A DNA stretch of 64,000 nt from the NCBI GenBank assembly GCA_963662645.2, contig OY759762.1:2728001-2792000 (forward strand), read 5' to 3'. The number at the start of each line of letters is the position of its first letter. Position 1 is the first letter of the stretch. Made by a program: the position numbers and the translations under genes. Of this stretch, positions 8,574-17,660 are shown piece by piece. Source of the stretch: Aldehydirespirator sp963662645 (GTDB lineage: Bacteria > Actinomycetota > Acidimicrobiia > Acidimicrobiales > Aldehydirespiratoraceae). The notes under the pieces are model-generated. The model was not told where the DNA came from, made no database searches, and saw nothing but the letters and a program-made list of their open reading frames with translations.

Positions 8574-9392
8574 CTAGTTGATGTCGATCTCCGCAATGGT
8601 GCAGCCGACTGCGAATATCGGGATTGGAGCGTAGAAGTGGACGGTGCCAGGGCCAGCCCCGGCCGCTGCGGTGGCGATGTAGGTGCGGATCTCAAGCCCG
8701 CCTTGGCCGGCGTCGAGGTAGGTGTCGGTATCGCTGTAGGCGCATAGCCGGCCGCGGTCGCCGGCGCACCAGCGTTCGAGAAAGTCGCGGTCCCAGGCCT
8801 CGTTGATACGGCCCGAGTCGGGGGTGGCCGGCCAGTGCGAGATGCCTCCGGTGCCCACCACCGCGATGCGCTCGTCGATGTCGTCGGCGGCCCGGCGCAG
8901 CGCCTCGCCGAAGGCCCAGGCCCGCGACAACGGCGTGAGCGGCGGGCCCTGGCAGTTGATGTTGGCCGGGACGATCGGGACATCGAAGTGCGGGGTCAAG
9001 AAGTGCAGCGGCACCGCGATGCCGTGGTCGAGGTGCCATTCCTCGGCGTAGGCCACGTCGCAGGTCTGCATCACCCGCTCTATGAGGCGCTGGGACAGGT
9101 CGCGGTCGCCCGGGGCGCGGAACTTGTCGATGCGCAGCCATTCGGGGTCCTCGATGGGGCCCTCGTAGTAGTCGGCCATGCCCATCGCGAAGGCGGGCAT
9201 GTTGTTCATGAAGAAGTTGGCGAAGTGCTCCGCGGCGATTACCAGCAGCGCATCGGGCTCGGTGGCCTCAAGGCGCACGCGCATCGCCTCGTACGCGGTA
9301 TAGAGCGCGTCACGCACCTCCGGATCGGCCCGTTCGGCTCGTCCGGTGATACCGGGAGCGTGGCTGCACACTCCCGCATACACCAACGGCAT
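8574..9392 (-). CDS. LigB-superfamily extradiol ring-cleavage dioxygenase
   Basis: 272 residues. The N-terminal YAGVCSHAPGI supplies the first metal histidine, AAEHFANFFMNNMPAF the second region, LDHGIAVPLHFL and VVGTGGISHWP the conserved catalytic-histidine and glycine-rich segments seen in LigB and MhpB. These non-heme Fe(II) enzymes cleave catechols next to a hydroxyl. With hpaH, hpaE and hpaF in the same region, homoprotocatechuate is the likeliest substrate, but 2,3-dihydroxyphenylpropionate-type substrates cannot be excluded from sequence. The start ATG at 9392 overlaps the P450 stop (TGATG); an upstream start at 9428 would lie within the P450 gene. Confidence 0.85.
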   Translation of the reverse strand: MPLVYAGVCSHAPGITGRAERADPEVRDALYTAYEAMRVRLEATEPDALLVIAAEHFANFFMNNMPAFAMGMADYYEGPIEDPEWLRIDKFRAPGDRDLSQRLIERVMQTCDVAYAEEWHLDHGIAVPLHFLTPHFDVPIVPANINCQGPPLTPLSRAWAFGEALRRAADDIDERIAVVGTGGISHWPATPDSGRINEAWDRDFLERWCAGDRGRLCAYSDTDTYLDAGQGGLEIRTYIATAAAGAGPGTVHFYAPIPIFAVGCTIAEIDIN

Positions 9393-10702
9393 CAACTCGG
9401 ACCCCCGGCTACGGTTGTGTCGCTCCACGTCACGTTCAGCTTGGTTGGGCCGCGGAAGGTGATGTTGGGGAAGTAGTCGAGGCGTTGGCCCTCCATCAGG
9501 CGCAGGGACGGCAAGCGCTGGGCGAGGATTTCGGTGACAGTCTGGGTCTCAAACTTGGCGAGTTTCGCTCCGAGGCAGTAGTGGACTCCCTTTCCGAAGG
9601 AAATGTGCTGGTTGGCGTTGGGGCGGCGGATATCGAAGTCGTCCGGGTCATCCCAGATGGCATCCTGCCGGTTGGCTGACGCAAAATTCAAGAAGACGGT
9701 TGTTCCCGCTGGCACGTCGACACCGGCGATACGGGTGTCGCGGGTGGTGATGCGACGCCAGGAGATCTGACTGGAGTTGAATCGAAGCACCTCTTCGATC
9801 GTGTTGGGTATCAGGGGGTGGTGCGCGCAGATCGTGTCCCAGGTGTCGCGGCGGGGAAGGAGGCACAGAAGGGTGTTGCAGATGAGCGCGGTGACGGCCT
9901 CGTGGCCGGCGAAGGACAGGCCGTAGATGATCGACTCGACTTCGCGATAGCTCAGGTCATCGGGGTTGGACTCGTGGGCGTTGATCAACTCCGAGGCGAA
10001 GTCGTCGCCCCGGTAGCGACGCTTGTGAGCGGTGAAGTCGCGGCAGTAGCGCCAATAGGCCAGCATGTTCTCCGCTATCTCGATCTGCTGGGTTGTGGTG
10101 GGGTTGCCCCACGAGAAGGCCTTGCGGTCCCCGCACCAGCCTTTGAGGGTCTCGTCGTCGCTTGTGGGGAAGCCGATGAAGCGGAAGATGGTCTCGCCTG
10201 GGAGCGGGAACGCGAACGATGCCACGAACTCCGCAGGCGGCCCGGCTTCGACCATGGCATCGATGAGTTCATGGCTGCGGTGGCGAATGTAGGGCTCAAG
10301 CGACTTGATTCGACGGTTCGAGAAGCCTTGACGCGTGTAGCGTCGGATGCGGCCGTGGTCGGGCTCGGGCCGGTTGGACATCACCGCCACCGGGTCGTAG
10401 TCGGCTGCTGACAGGATCTCCTTTGCTTCGGGGGCTAGGGGGAACACTGGATCTTGGACGTTGGTCGACGCGAATGTCTCGTGGTCGGCGAATACGGCCT
10501 CGATGTCGGCCATGTCGGTTATCACGATCGAGTCGAGGCTTGGGGCGTAGAAGACGGGATGCTCGGCTCGTAGGGCCGCCGCGATCGGATAGGGATCGGC
10601 CAGGTATGCATCATCTAGCGGGCTCCATGTCTGATGCAGCGGGCATCCTGACGGCGGCTGCGGTACCTCGGCCCGGTCCTGGTGGTACGAGTTGGCGCGC
10701 AT
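9392..10702 (-). CDS. Cytochrome P450 with alanine at the conserved I-helix threonine
   Basis: 436 residues, soluble bacterial type. The heme loop FGKGVHYCLGAKLAKFE places the thiolate at Cys376; EVLR (304-307) is the ExxR pair; the I-helix reads FAGHEAVTALI (264-274), where the position equal to Thr252 of P450cam is Ala269. That threonine normally delivers protons to the bound oxygen; a few P450s such as EryF lack it. The gene is overlapped on both sides (TGATG with the ATPase upstream and the dioxygenase downstream), so it is an integral member of the operon. Ring hydroxylation of an arylacetate before cleavage is a possible role. Confidence 0.9.
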   Translation of the reverse strand: MRANSYHQDRAEVPQPPSGCPLHQTWSPLDDAYLADPYPIAAALRAEHPVFYAPSLDSIVITDMADIEAVFADHETFASTNVQDPVFPLAPEAKEILSAADYDPVAVMSNRPEPDHGRIRRYTRQGFSNRRIKSLEPYIRHRSHELIDAMVEAGPPAEFVASFAFPLPGETIFRFIGFPTSDDETLKGWCGDRKAFSWGNPTTTQQIEIAENMLAYWRYCRDFTAHKRRYRGDDFASELINAHESNPDDLSYREVESIIYGLSFAGHEAVTALICNTLLCLLPRRDTWDTICAHHPLIPNTIEEVLRFNSSQISWRRITTRDTRIAGVDVPAGTTVFLNFASANRQDAIWDDPDDFDIRRPNANQHISFGKGVHYCLGAKLAKFETQTVTEILAQRLPSLRLMEGQRLDYFPNITFRGPTKLNVTWSDTTVAGGPS

Positions 10703-11451
10703 CAGTTCTCTGATTCTGAGGCTCTCGCCAGATAGGCGCTACGGAGCTGGTCGGGTCGCTTCTTGATTTGTGGGGCTGTGCCCCGTAGCACGACTTCGCC
10801 TCGCGCCACCACGACGGCGTTGTCGCCCGCGTCAAGCGCTCGTTGGGCGAACTGCTCCACGAGCAGGAGTCCGATGCCGTCGGCGGCCATCTGCGTCAGG
10901 GCTGCCAGCATCCGGTCGATGACAGCAGGGGCGAGTCCCAGGGACAATTCGTCGATCATCAGCACCCGAGGCTGTCGAAGCACCGCCCGGCCCAGGACGA
11001 CCATCTGCTGCTCTCCTCCAGAGAGGAGTTCAGCCGTAACCGACATGCGAGCCCGCAACTCTGGGAAGAGTTCGAAGGCGGGGTCCAGACGGTCGCGGCT
11101 GGCCGCCACAAGAAGGTTCTCCTCGACAGTCAGGCTCGGGAACACCGTCCGTCCCTGCTGGACGTAGGCCAGTCCCGCCTTGACCCGGCGTTGGCGTGAC
11201 GACCGGGTGATGTCCGCACCGTCGAGTAGTACGCGGCCACCGCTCGCGGAGATCACGCCACTGATGCCGTCAAGCAGCGTCGACTTTCCCGCACCGTTGG
11301 CCCCCAATAGGACTGTCACTTCGCCGGGTGCCACCGACAGATCCACCCCTCTCACAACGGGCTGGCCCAGCCGATCTACCCGCAGATTCTCGACTCGAAG
11401 TCCCGTAGCCCTGCCCTCCCCAGGGCTCGTGTTCTGGTGGGGCCCGATCAT
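10702..11451 (-). CDS. LivF-type ABC transporter ATPase
   Basis: 249 residues from ATG at 11451, which overlaps the stop of the fused permease-ATPase by four bases. Walker A is LLGANGAGKSTLLDG, the signature is LSGGEQQMVVLGRAVLRQPRV, Walker B is LMIDELSLGLAP. The ELSLGLAP form is typical of LivF. It pairs with the LivG-like domain of the upstream gene to drive uptake by the LIV-type importer. A start at 11559 is possible but would overlap the upstream gene by over 100 bases. Confidence 0.88.
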   Translation of the reverse strand: MIGPHQNTSPGEGRATGLRVENLRVDRLGQPVVRGVDLSVAPGEVTVLLGANGAGKSTLLDGISGVISASGGRVLLDGADITRSSRQRRVKAGLAYVQQGRTVFPSLTVEENLLVAASRDRLDPAFELFPELRARMSVTAELLSGGEQQMVVLGRAVLRQPRVLMIDELSLGLAPAVIDRMLAALTQMAADGIGLLLVEQFAQRALDAGDNAVVVARGEVVLRGTAPQIKKRPDQLRSAYLARASESEN

Positions 11452-13148
11452 GTCGACGCTCCCAAATAGGCCGCCACAACTCTGGGATCCTCGAGCACCT
11501 CCTGGGGAGAACCCGCTGCGATCAGCTGGCCGAAGTCGAGCACCGCAACCGAGTCGCACAACGAGATCACCGCTTCGATGTCATGCTCGATGAGCAGGAC
11601 AGCCACTCCCATGCGAGATGTGACGCTGGCAAGTGCTTCGACGAACATCTCGCGGTCCGGGCCGGCAAGTCCTGCGGTCGGTTCGTCGAGCAGCGCGACC
11701 CTGGGGTGCGAGATCAACGCGCCACACACCTCCAATATCCGGCGTGACCCCACATCGAGTGTCGCGATCGGGGTGCCCGCCGCTGGGAGCGAGAACCAGT
11801 CGAGAGCCTCGGCAACCGATGTTCCCGCATCGGCGGAAGCCAGTTTGAGATAGCCGCCGACGGTCAAGTCGCGTGGCGTGTGGCCTTGCTGGAAGGTCCG
11901 TCTCAGGCCTCGGAGGGCGCGCTTGCGGGGCGGCAGAGCGGTGATGTCCTCCCCGCCCAGGAGGATGCGCCCCTGGTGGCTGGGCAGGAATCCACTGAGT
12001 GCATCCACGAGGGTCGACTTGCCCGCCCCGTTGGGGCCGATCAGCCCGAAGAAGCCGCCCTCGGGAACCTCCAGGCTTATGTCGTCCAGCGCTCTGACCG
12101 CGCCGTAGGAGACCGACACCTTCTGGATGTCAAGGACGGTCGTGGTACCGGTTGTTGGGCCGTGTCCAGATGGCAGGGACTGGATCGCGCGGGCGGGAGC
12201 TTCGACGCGACTAGCCCGACGCAGATTGGACAGTCTGCGACCGGCGGCACGCAGTGCTGCCGACAGGCCGCCCTCGCCGCGGCTCAATGCGATCACTCCT
12301 CCAACCGCGAACAGCATCGGCGCGATGTCTCGGGGAAGGCCGACGTCGCTGAGGAAGTTCGGTATGAGCTGCCCGAACAGTCCGGCGAGCACAGCGCCCT
12401 CGAAGTGTCCTGCACCGAACATGAGCGCTGATGTGAGGATCGTCATCGATTCGATCGGCTGGAAGCTCGCTCCGCTGACGATCCCGTTGAGGGCCAGCAG
12501 CAACGCTCCGCCGATTCCGGCGATGGCCGCGCTGACCGCGAAGGCAGAGAGCTTGGTCACCACGACGCTTCGACCCATCGCCGCAGTCGCCCGCTCGCTG
12601 CGACGCACCGAGAACCACCATCGGCCGGTTCGGGTGCGCCGCAGCGTGGTGACCGCGACCGCGATCAGACCGAGCGTGACTGTGCAGAACAGGAAGTAGC
12701 CCGAGTCGCTGTCGGCGAAGCCGGGCGGGTGGACGCGGTTTCCCTCGATGAGGCCGGGAAACCCGTCAGCGAACAGGACCCTGGCCACCGCCGCGCTGAA
12801 CACCAGGGTGAAGACCGCGAGATTCTGTCCCCTGAGCCTCAGAGCGGGAATGCCGATTAGGACACCGGCCGTGAACGGCACCACCGCCGCGAACGGCAAC
12901 ATGGCGAGGAAGGGGAGGTTGGTCTCGAGGTTGAGCCAGCCAACGGTCCAGGCTCCGATCCCGGCGAAGGTCATCTGGCACAGCGAGAGCAGTCCGGCGT
13001 TGTCGTAGATGACGCCAACGCTGACCGCTACGACTGCGGTGATGACCGCGCTCGTCAACAAGAACAGCCAGAAAGGACCGGCCAATTGCGACACGGTGGC
13101 CGCGACCCCTATGTATGCGGCGCCCGCGACGAGGTCACCGCGCCGCAT
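11448..13148 (-). CDS. Fused LivM-type permease and LivG-type ATPase
   Basis: 566 residues. Residues 1 to about 300 are hydrophobic with the LivM patterns SVGVIYDNAGLLSLCQMTFAGIGAW and an ALRLRGQNLAVFTLVFSAAVARV loop. After a linker of about 35 residues an ABC domain follows: IGPNGAGKSTLVDALSGF near 370, the LivG-type insertion GLRRTFQQG, and LLDEPTAGLAG. LivM and LivG are usually separate genes; the fusion is uncommon but known in actinobacteria. It overlaps the permease gene upstream by 14 bases and LivF downstream by four. Confidence 0.9.
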   Translation of the reverse strand: MRRGDLVAGAAYIGVAATVSQLAGPFWLFLLTSAVITAVVAVSVGVIYDNAGLLSLCQMTFAGIGAWTVGWLNLETNLPFLAMLPFAAVVPFTAGVLIGIPALRLRGQNLAVFTLVFSAAVARVLFADGFPGLIEGNRVHPPGFADSDSGYFLFCTVTLGLIAVAVTTLRRTRTGRWWFSVRRSERATAAMGRSVVVTKLSAFAVSAAIAGIGGALLLALNGIVSGASFQPIESMTILTSALMFGAGHFEGAVLAGLFGQLIPNFLSDVGLPRDIAPMLFAVGGVIALSRGEGGLSAALRAAGRRLSNLRRASRVEAPARAIQSLPSGHGPTTGTTTVLDIQKVSVSYGAVRALDDISLEVPEGGFFGLIGPNGAGKSTLVDALSGFLPSHQGRILLGGEDITALPPRKRALRGLRRTFQQGHTPRDLTVGGYLKLASADAGTSVAEALDWFSLPAAGTPIATLDVGSRRILEVCGALISHPRVALLDEPTAGLAGPDREMFVEALASVTSRMGVAVLLIEHDIEAVISLCDSVAVLDFGQLIAAGSPQEVLEDPRVVAAYLGAST

Positions 13149-13992
13149 CCCATACCTCGTGACGCTGGGTCCATAGCAGCACGGCGGCTGCGATCAGGAA
13201 TGGGATAGCGCCGCGATACTCCGACCAGGTCTCGCGGTACGACGACACCGACTCGACCACTCCAACGCCGATTCCGCCGACGAATGCGAGGGTCAGCCTG
13301 CGAAACGCTCCGATCAGGGCGGCAGCCATGGCGGGGAATACGAGAAAGCCGAGACTGGAGAAGCTGCCGGGAAGGTTGGACGCGACGACGAGCATCCCGG
13401 TGGCCGACACGAAGCCGGTGAACCCCCAAACCAGCGCAGTGCGGGCGAACAGCGGCACGCCCAGCAACTCCGCCACCACGGGCCGCTCCGAGATGGCCCG
13501 CACCTGCACCCCGACCCTCGTGGAACTGAGAACCCAGCCCATGCCCAGCGCCGTCGCGATCGCAATCATCAGCACGATCACCGTTCCGGCCGTGACCACG
13601 ACACCTCCGATCGAGACAGACGCCCCCGGAAGGACCACAGGCACGGCTCGGGGCGCGTCCCCGAAGAATCGGAACCCCGCTGCGAAGAGCCCCACCGTGA
13701 CGGCGATCATCGCGGCGGTGCGGACGGCCGCTCCCGCCTCGCTGAACAGGCGCGCGAACAGCAGTCCGATGGCGATCGATAGGGCTGACGACAGCGCGAC
13801 CCCGGCCACAGCCGCCCACAGCAGGCCCCAGCCTCGCTCCACGCCGATCGCAGCCACGTATGCGCCGAACGCGCCGACCACCGCCTGGCTGAAGTTCACC
13901 ACGCCCGCCATCCTGTGCAGGACAACGATGCTCACCCCGAAGATCGCGTAAGCGCCACCGGCAGCAAGACCTGCGACCACTAAGGTGAGCAT
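13135..13992 (-). CDS. LivH-type permease of LIV ABC importer
   Basis: 285 residues, almost entirely hydrophobic, beginning MLTLVVAGLAAGGAYAIFGV followed by the LivH motif HRMAGVVNFSQAVVGAFGAY (about 27). These permeases form the channel with LivM. The gene follows the binding protein gene by 55 bases and overlaps the fused gene by 14. Substrate is unknown; the operon content suggests an aromatic acid, nitrile, aldoxime or related compound rather than leucine. Confidence 0.88.
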   Translation of the reverse strand: MLTLVVAGLAAGGAYAIFGVSIVVLHRMAGVVNFSQAVVGAFGAYVAAIGVERGWGLLWAAVAGVALSSALSIAIGLLFARLFSEAGAAVRTAAMIAVTVGLFAAGFRFFGDAPRAVPVVLPGASVSIGGVVVTAGTVIVLMIAIATALGMGWVLSSTRVGVQVRAISERPVVAELLGVPLFARTALVWGFTGFVSATGMLVVASNLPGSFSSLGFLVFPAMAAALIGAFRRLTLAFVGGIGVGVVESVSSYRETWSEYRGAIPFLIAAAVLLWTQRHEVWDAAR

Positions 13993-14047
13993 CGTCTGCC
14001 CTGGGAGGGTTCAGCCGGCGGGGATCACCGGCCGTCAGCCTTCACCA

Positions 14048-15442
14048 TCAGCCGGGAAGGATCACCCAGTCGTCGGCTGCGGTCACCCACCGGCCGTCGC
14101 GAAGCTCAACGAACTTCGAGGCCTGGTTGGGAGCGTGGGCCTCACCGGGACCGAAGGTGTAGGGCGTTCCGAGCAGAGGAGTCTCATAGGGCTCCAGGCT
14201 GAGCACGGCTCCCGCCACGGACTCACGGGTGATCTCGCCGTCGATGCTGCGGAGCGCTTCGACGAAGATCGTGGCGGCCAGATAGCCGCCCTGAGCGAAC
14301 GACGTGAGGGGCACGCCAGCGCTGTTCATCAGATCCTTCCAGTCGTCCAAGACAGGTGAACCCGACCCGTAGGGCTCGAACTCCGAGTTGGCTCGCAGCC
14401 CGTTGCCGGCGCTGCCCAACTGCGAAGCGATCGCGTCGGTGTAGTACGAGGTGAGTCCGATCCACACGATGTCGCGAAGATCCTGGGCATCAATGGCCCG
14501 ACCAACGGCCAGAGCGTGCGGTTCGACGCCGTCGATGACCACCGCTTCGCAGCCCGCGTCTCGGGCCTGCAGCATCAGGGGCGTGGGATCGTCCTCCAAG
14601 GTGGCGGCCTTGACCCGGAATGTCAGGGACTTGCCGGTCAGCGACTCCCAGCGGGCCACCGCCCCGTCGAATGCCGGCGCGAGGTCCGGGATCACGAACA
14701 GGTTGATGTTGCACACGCGGTCCAGCGCGAGAGTCTCCGACGCGTAGTACAGCGAGACAGTTATACCCGCGAATGGCCCGGTGTTTACGGGCGAGATGTT
14801 CGAAGACAGGAAGCAGAGCGGGTCCACGCCGGTGCCCTGGATCGAGTACACCCCCTGTTCGGCGTAGTACGCGGAGTTGACCGCGCATTCGAGGACGCTG
14901 GCCGATCCCACCATTGCCACCACGTTGTCCTGTTCGACGAGTTTGCGGCCGGCGGTCGCAGCCCCTTCGGGAGTGCCGCCGTCATCCTCGATGATGAGTT
15001 CGATGGGTCTGCCACCGATCCCGCCGCTGGCGTTGACCCGATCAAACACCGCCTTGGCCGCTACCGATGCCTCCGGGAACAGTCCTGCTCCCGTGAGCGA
15101 GCTGACGTTGCCGACCCTGATCGGCGTTCCATCCGCCACGGCGGGCGTGGTCTCGGCGGGGACGTCGTCGACTTCGTCGCCGTCGGAGTCCTCCGATGGC
15201 ACCGCGCCCTCGACGTCGTCCGGCTCCACGGCTGCTGAGTCGTCAGGCGCTTCGTCCTGTACGTCGTCATCCGGCTCGGCCGGTTCTTCAGCGGGCTCAG
15301 GAGTCTCGCTGGCGTCGGTGGCGGGTGCTTCCTGCTGTGCCGGGGAGCTGTCCTCGTCATCGCTGCATGATGTGGCGAGAAGGATGAGCGCGAGCGCTGC
15401 GGCCAGTGATGCTCGCAGTCTGGAGCGAAGGTTGTGTCTCAT
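14048..15442 (-). CDS. LivJ-type substrate-binding lipoprotein
   Basis: 464 residues. The signal peptide ends in a lipobox (LLATSC, Cys26). Residues 27 to about 100 are an acidic, proline-rich linker with no sequence order. The type I periplasmic-binding fold follows: IRVGNVSSLTGAG, GGIGGRPIELIIEDDGGTPEGA, NNVVAMVG-like segment and TSYYTDAIASQ. It binds the substrate of the LIV-type importer outside the membrane. The gene is first in the transport section and follows aldoxime dehydratase by 46 bases. Confidence 0.9.
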   Translation of the reverse strand: MRHNLRSRLRASLAAALALILLATSCSDDEDSSPAQQEAPATDASETPEPAEEPAEPDDDVQDEAPDDSAAVEPDDVEGAVPSEDSDGDEVDDVPAETTPAVADGTPIRVGNVSSLTGAGLFPEASVAAKAVFDRVNASGGIGGRPIELIIEDDGGTPEGAATAGRKLVEQDNVVAMVGSASVLECAVNSAYYAEQGVYSIQGTGVDPLCFLSSNISPVNTGPFAGITVSLYYASETLALDRVCNINLFVIPDLAPAFDGAVARWESLTGKSLTFRVKAATLEDDPTPLMLQARDAGCEAVVIDGVEPHALAVGRAIDAQDLRDIVWIGLTSYYTDAIASQLGSAGNGLRANSEFEPYGSGSPVLDDWKDLMNSAGVPLTSFAQGGYLAATIFVEALRSIDGEITRESVAGAVLSLEPYETPLLGTPYTFGPGEAHAPNQASKFVELRDGRWVTAADDWVILPG

Positions 15443-15488
15443 GGTTGGCCCTCCTTGGGTTTCCGTGTGCGACTAGCAATGGTCCAGT

Positions 15489-16382
15489 TCATGACGCAGC
15501 CATCAGCGGGGATCCCTCGGTGCCTGCGACATGGACACCGTCAGCGGGGACGACCGCCACCTCGTGCCACAGGCGCAGCTCGATCTGGAAGCCCATGTCG
15601 GCGACCATCGTCAGGAACGAGTTGAAGATTGCGAGGTGAGTGTGATGCGTTCTCGACCAGTCCTCAAGCGACCTGAGGTCGCGGAACCAGCCGACGAAGC
15701 TGGTGGACTCGAGATCATCGCCGTCGATGGTCTGCTCTCGAAGGAACCGGCTGGAGATGCAACCTGTCTCTGGATGCTCGGCCAAGAAGTCGATTCCGGC
15801 GGTGAGACTGGGTTCGACATCAGTGAAGTACAGGGAGCGCTCGCGGTTCCCGCAGTGTTCCCAGATCTGACCCGACCGGATCAGGCAAAGGTTTCCCGGC
15901 AGCGGATCAGCTGGCTCAGACGCGAGGTCCGAGGTTGCGCTGGCTGGAATCCGATCCCGAGCGGCACCCCAGTACTCGTGAACGTCGGTGAGCTCAGCCG
16001 CCAGCAGATTGCGCACGCCGGGAGTGATCTCGGGGGTCGAATGAAGCGTCTCCCAACGTTCGGCCGGGATGACCGCGGTCTCTATCAGGATCCCGGGCCG
16101 CTTCAGAGCCTCAGATCGCTGACACCACCGCACCTGCGATTCCGGATCGGTCCAGTATCCAAGGAACGCAATCGCCCGGTCATCAGAGTTGACGATTCTG
16201 GCCCGCTCAAGGTGATCGGGAGCGTCGCGGCCGCTGATCAGTTCCGCCTTCAACTCTTCGACTGTGCCGGTGCTGCTGTTGCCTCGGGCCAAGATCATCG
16301 AGAACGCGGTGCGCTCGGGCAGATTGACAGCGCTCCAAGCTGGAACATTGGGCACATGGCCCTCCGGCCGGTTTGCGGTCAT
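15489..16382 (-). CDS. oxd: Aldoxime dehydratase (heme-containing), compact form
   Basis: 297 residues; characterised enzymes have about 350. Strong matches to Bacillus OxdB (recalled) are HEYWGAARDRIPASATSDL (135-153), NLCLIRSGQIW with Arg169, ETGCISSRF with the Ser210/211 pair, the heme-ligand region THHTHLAIF (245-253) and LWHEVAVV with His273, equivalent to the distal catalytic histidine. It removes water from an aldoxime to give a nitrile, with ferrous heme bound directly by substrate nitrogen. The loop before NLCLIR and the C-terminus are about 17 and 25 residues shorter than in OxdB. The gene lies 26 bases after nitrilase, the classical pairing. Confidence 0.88.
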   Translation of the reverse strand: MTANRPEGHVPNVPAWSAVNLPERTAFSMILARGNSSTGTVEELKAELISGRDAPDHLERARIVNSDDRAIAFLGYWTDPESQVRWCQRSEALKRPGILIETAVIPAERWETLHSTPEITPGVRNLLAAELTDVHEYWGAARDRIPASATSDLASEPADPLPGNLCLIRSGQIWEHCGNRERSLYFTDVEPSLTAGIDFLAEHPETGCISSRFLREQTIDGDDLESTSFVGWFRDLRSLEDWSRTHHTHLAIFNSFLTMVADMGFQIELRLWHEVAVVPADGVHVAGTEGSPLMAAS

Positions 16383-16408
16383 GGCGGCTGTCCTCCTCGG
16401 GCCGATGC

Positions 16409-17443
16409 TCAGTCGGTCGGCGGCTCCGGCGCGCCGACGTCGGCACCGACCGTGGCGAGCACAGGTCCCGAGGGTTCCGGCTCTCCGACCATCTCCACCG
16501 CAGGCTGGGGCCGCTTGTCGAACAGCAACCGGGTGGCGTCGGGGCGGGAATAGTGTCCGCTGGGGTCGGTGGCCATCTTCGAGATGGAGATGAGCGACAG
16601 ATCAACCTCGGCGTATACCAGCCCTTCGGCGTGCTCGTCGAGCAGGTCTGAGATGATCATGCCGTCAGGGCCGTAGACGCGGCTGCAGCCCCCTCCTCCA
16701 CCACCGAGCAGGGCCTCGTGCTGATCGTTGTCGCAGAACAATTCCATGCCCGCGGGGCCGGTGACGGTGGTGGCTGCCAACGCGAAGTTCGAGCCCTCCA
16801 CCGCGTAGATCTGGGTGGCGTTCATGTTGACCTCGATGCCGAGGGCGTGAGCGCCGCCGCGGTACAAACAGAACGAAGGCCAACTGGCCACATGGACCTG
16901 CTCACCCTGGCTGTACATGGCGAACTTCGACAACGGCTGCAGGTGTTCCCAGCAGTTGAGCGCGCCGAGCCGGCCGATGCCGGGAACCTCGAGCACATGC
17001 AGGTGGCTGCCGTCGCCTTGGCCGAACATGGCCCGCTCCACGTGAGTGGGCTTGAGCTTGCGCCGCGTGAACAGCACCTCGCCGTCGGCGCCGAAGATGA
17101 ACTGGGACATGTACAGAGAGCCGTAGTCCTTCTCGCTGGCGCCCATCACAACCGCGATCTCGTTGTCGGCCGCGGCCTGGGCGAGACGGTTGAACCGTGC
17201 ATCGCCAACCACGATCGAATTGGCGTGGTACTGCGGCACGAACCTCATTCCCAGTGCTTGGGCATCCAGCCACAGAAAGTGCGGGTATCCCGGGATCCAC
17301 AGCTCTGGGAACGCGATCAGCCGGGCACCGCTGGACGCGGCTTCCGCGATCAGAGCTGTCGCTTTCTCGACACCGGCGTCGGCGTCGAACCAGCACGGCT
17401 CAGCCTGTACGGCTGCCACCTTGTATGGTCCCTCAGCGCTCAC
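16409..17443 (-). CDS. Nitrilase
   Basis: 344 residues from GTG at 17443, which has GGGAG at eight bases; longer readings reach only into the promoter region. The Glu-Lys-Cys triad is visible as FPELWIPGYP (Glu47), RRKLKPTHVERAMFG (Lys131) and ALNCWEHLQPL (Cys164), as in aliphatic and arylacetonitrilases. It converts a nitrile to a carboxylic acid and ammonia. Its neighbour makes the nitrile from an aldoxime, so together they form the aldoxime-nitrile pathway. The divergent AraC gene 217 bases away is its likely regulator. Confidence 0.93.
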   Translation of the reverse strand: MSAEGPYKVAAVQAEPCWFDADAGVEKATALIAEAASSGARLIAFPELWIPGYPHFLWLDAQALGMRFVPQYHANSIVVGDARFNRLAQAAADNEIAVVMGASEKDYGSLYMSQFIFGADGEVLFTRRKLKPTHVERAMFGQGDGSHLHVLEVPGIGRLGALNCWEHLQPLSKFAMYSQGEQVHVASWPSFCLYRGGAHALGIEVNMNATQIYAVEGSNFALAATTVTGPAGMELFCDNDQHEALLGGGGGGCSRVYGPDGMIISDLLDEHAEGLVYAEVDLSLISISKMATDPSGHYSRPDATRLLFDKRPQPAVEMVGEPEPSGPVLATVGADVGAPEPPTD

Positions 17444-17560
17444 AGTTAACTCCCGTACGTTGGCGGGCCCCGGGCGCCAGGCTCCGGTACCCGGGGTTGT
17501 GGTCGGTCGCAACGTAGGGAGCGAGCAGCGGACAGTCCTTCCCTGTAAGCGTGCAATCCT

Positions 17561-17637
17561 TTGTCTCACAGTGCACAACGGGTCGAGACGGTTCGGGTAG
17601 TTGCTCGACGACGCCTAGTCTCTTGTCTGTGGGTGCA
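17561..17637. promoter_or_regulatory. Candidate AraC-type direct-repeat operator between nitrilase and nitR-like gene
   Basis: TTGTCT-N4-GTGCA occurs at 17561-17575 and again at 17623-17637 in the same orientation, 62 bases (about six helical turns) apart, within the divergent promoter region 17444-17660. Direct repeats are the usual AraC-family binding layout. No clear -10/-35 was identified. Confidence 0.4.
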
Positions 17638-17660
17638 TATGTGAGCGGCAGGGGTGCGGT

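Noticed and set aside
13993..14050. Possible bridge between the LivJ-type and LivH-type genes at 14048/13992
   Set aside because: Short frames from the TGATG and GTGA do not close on the LivH start; another counterexample.
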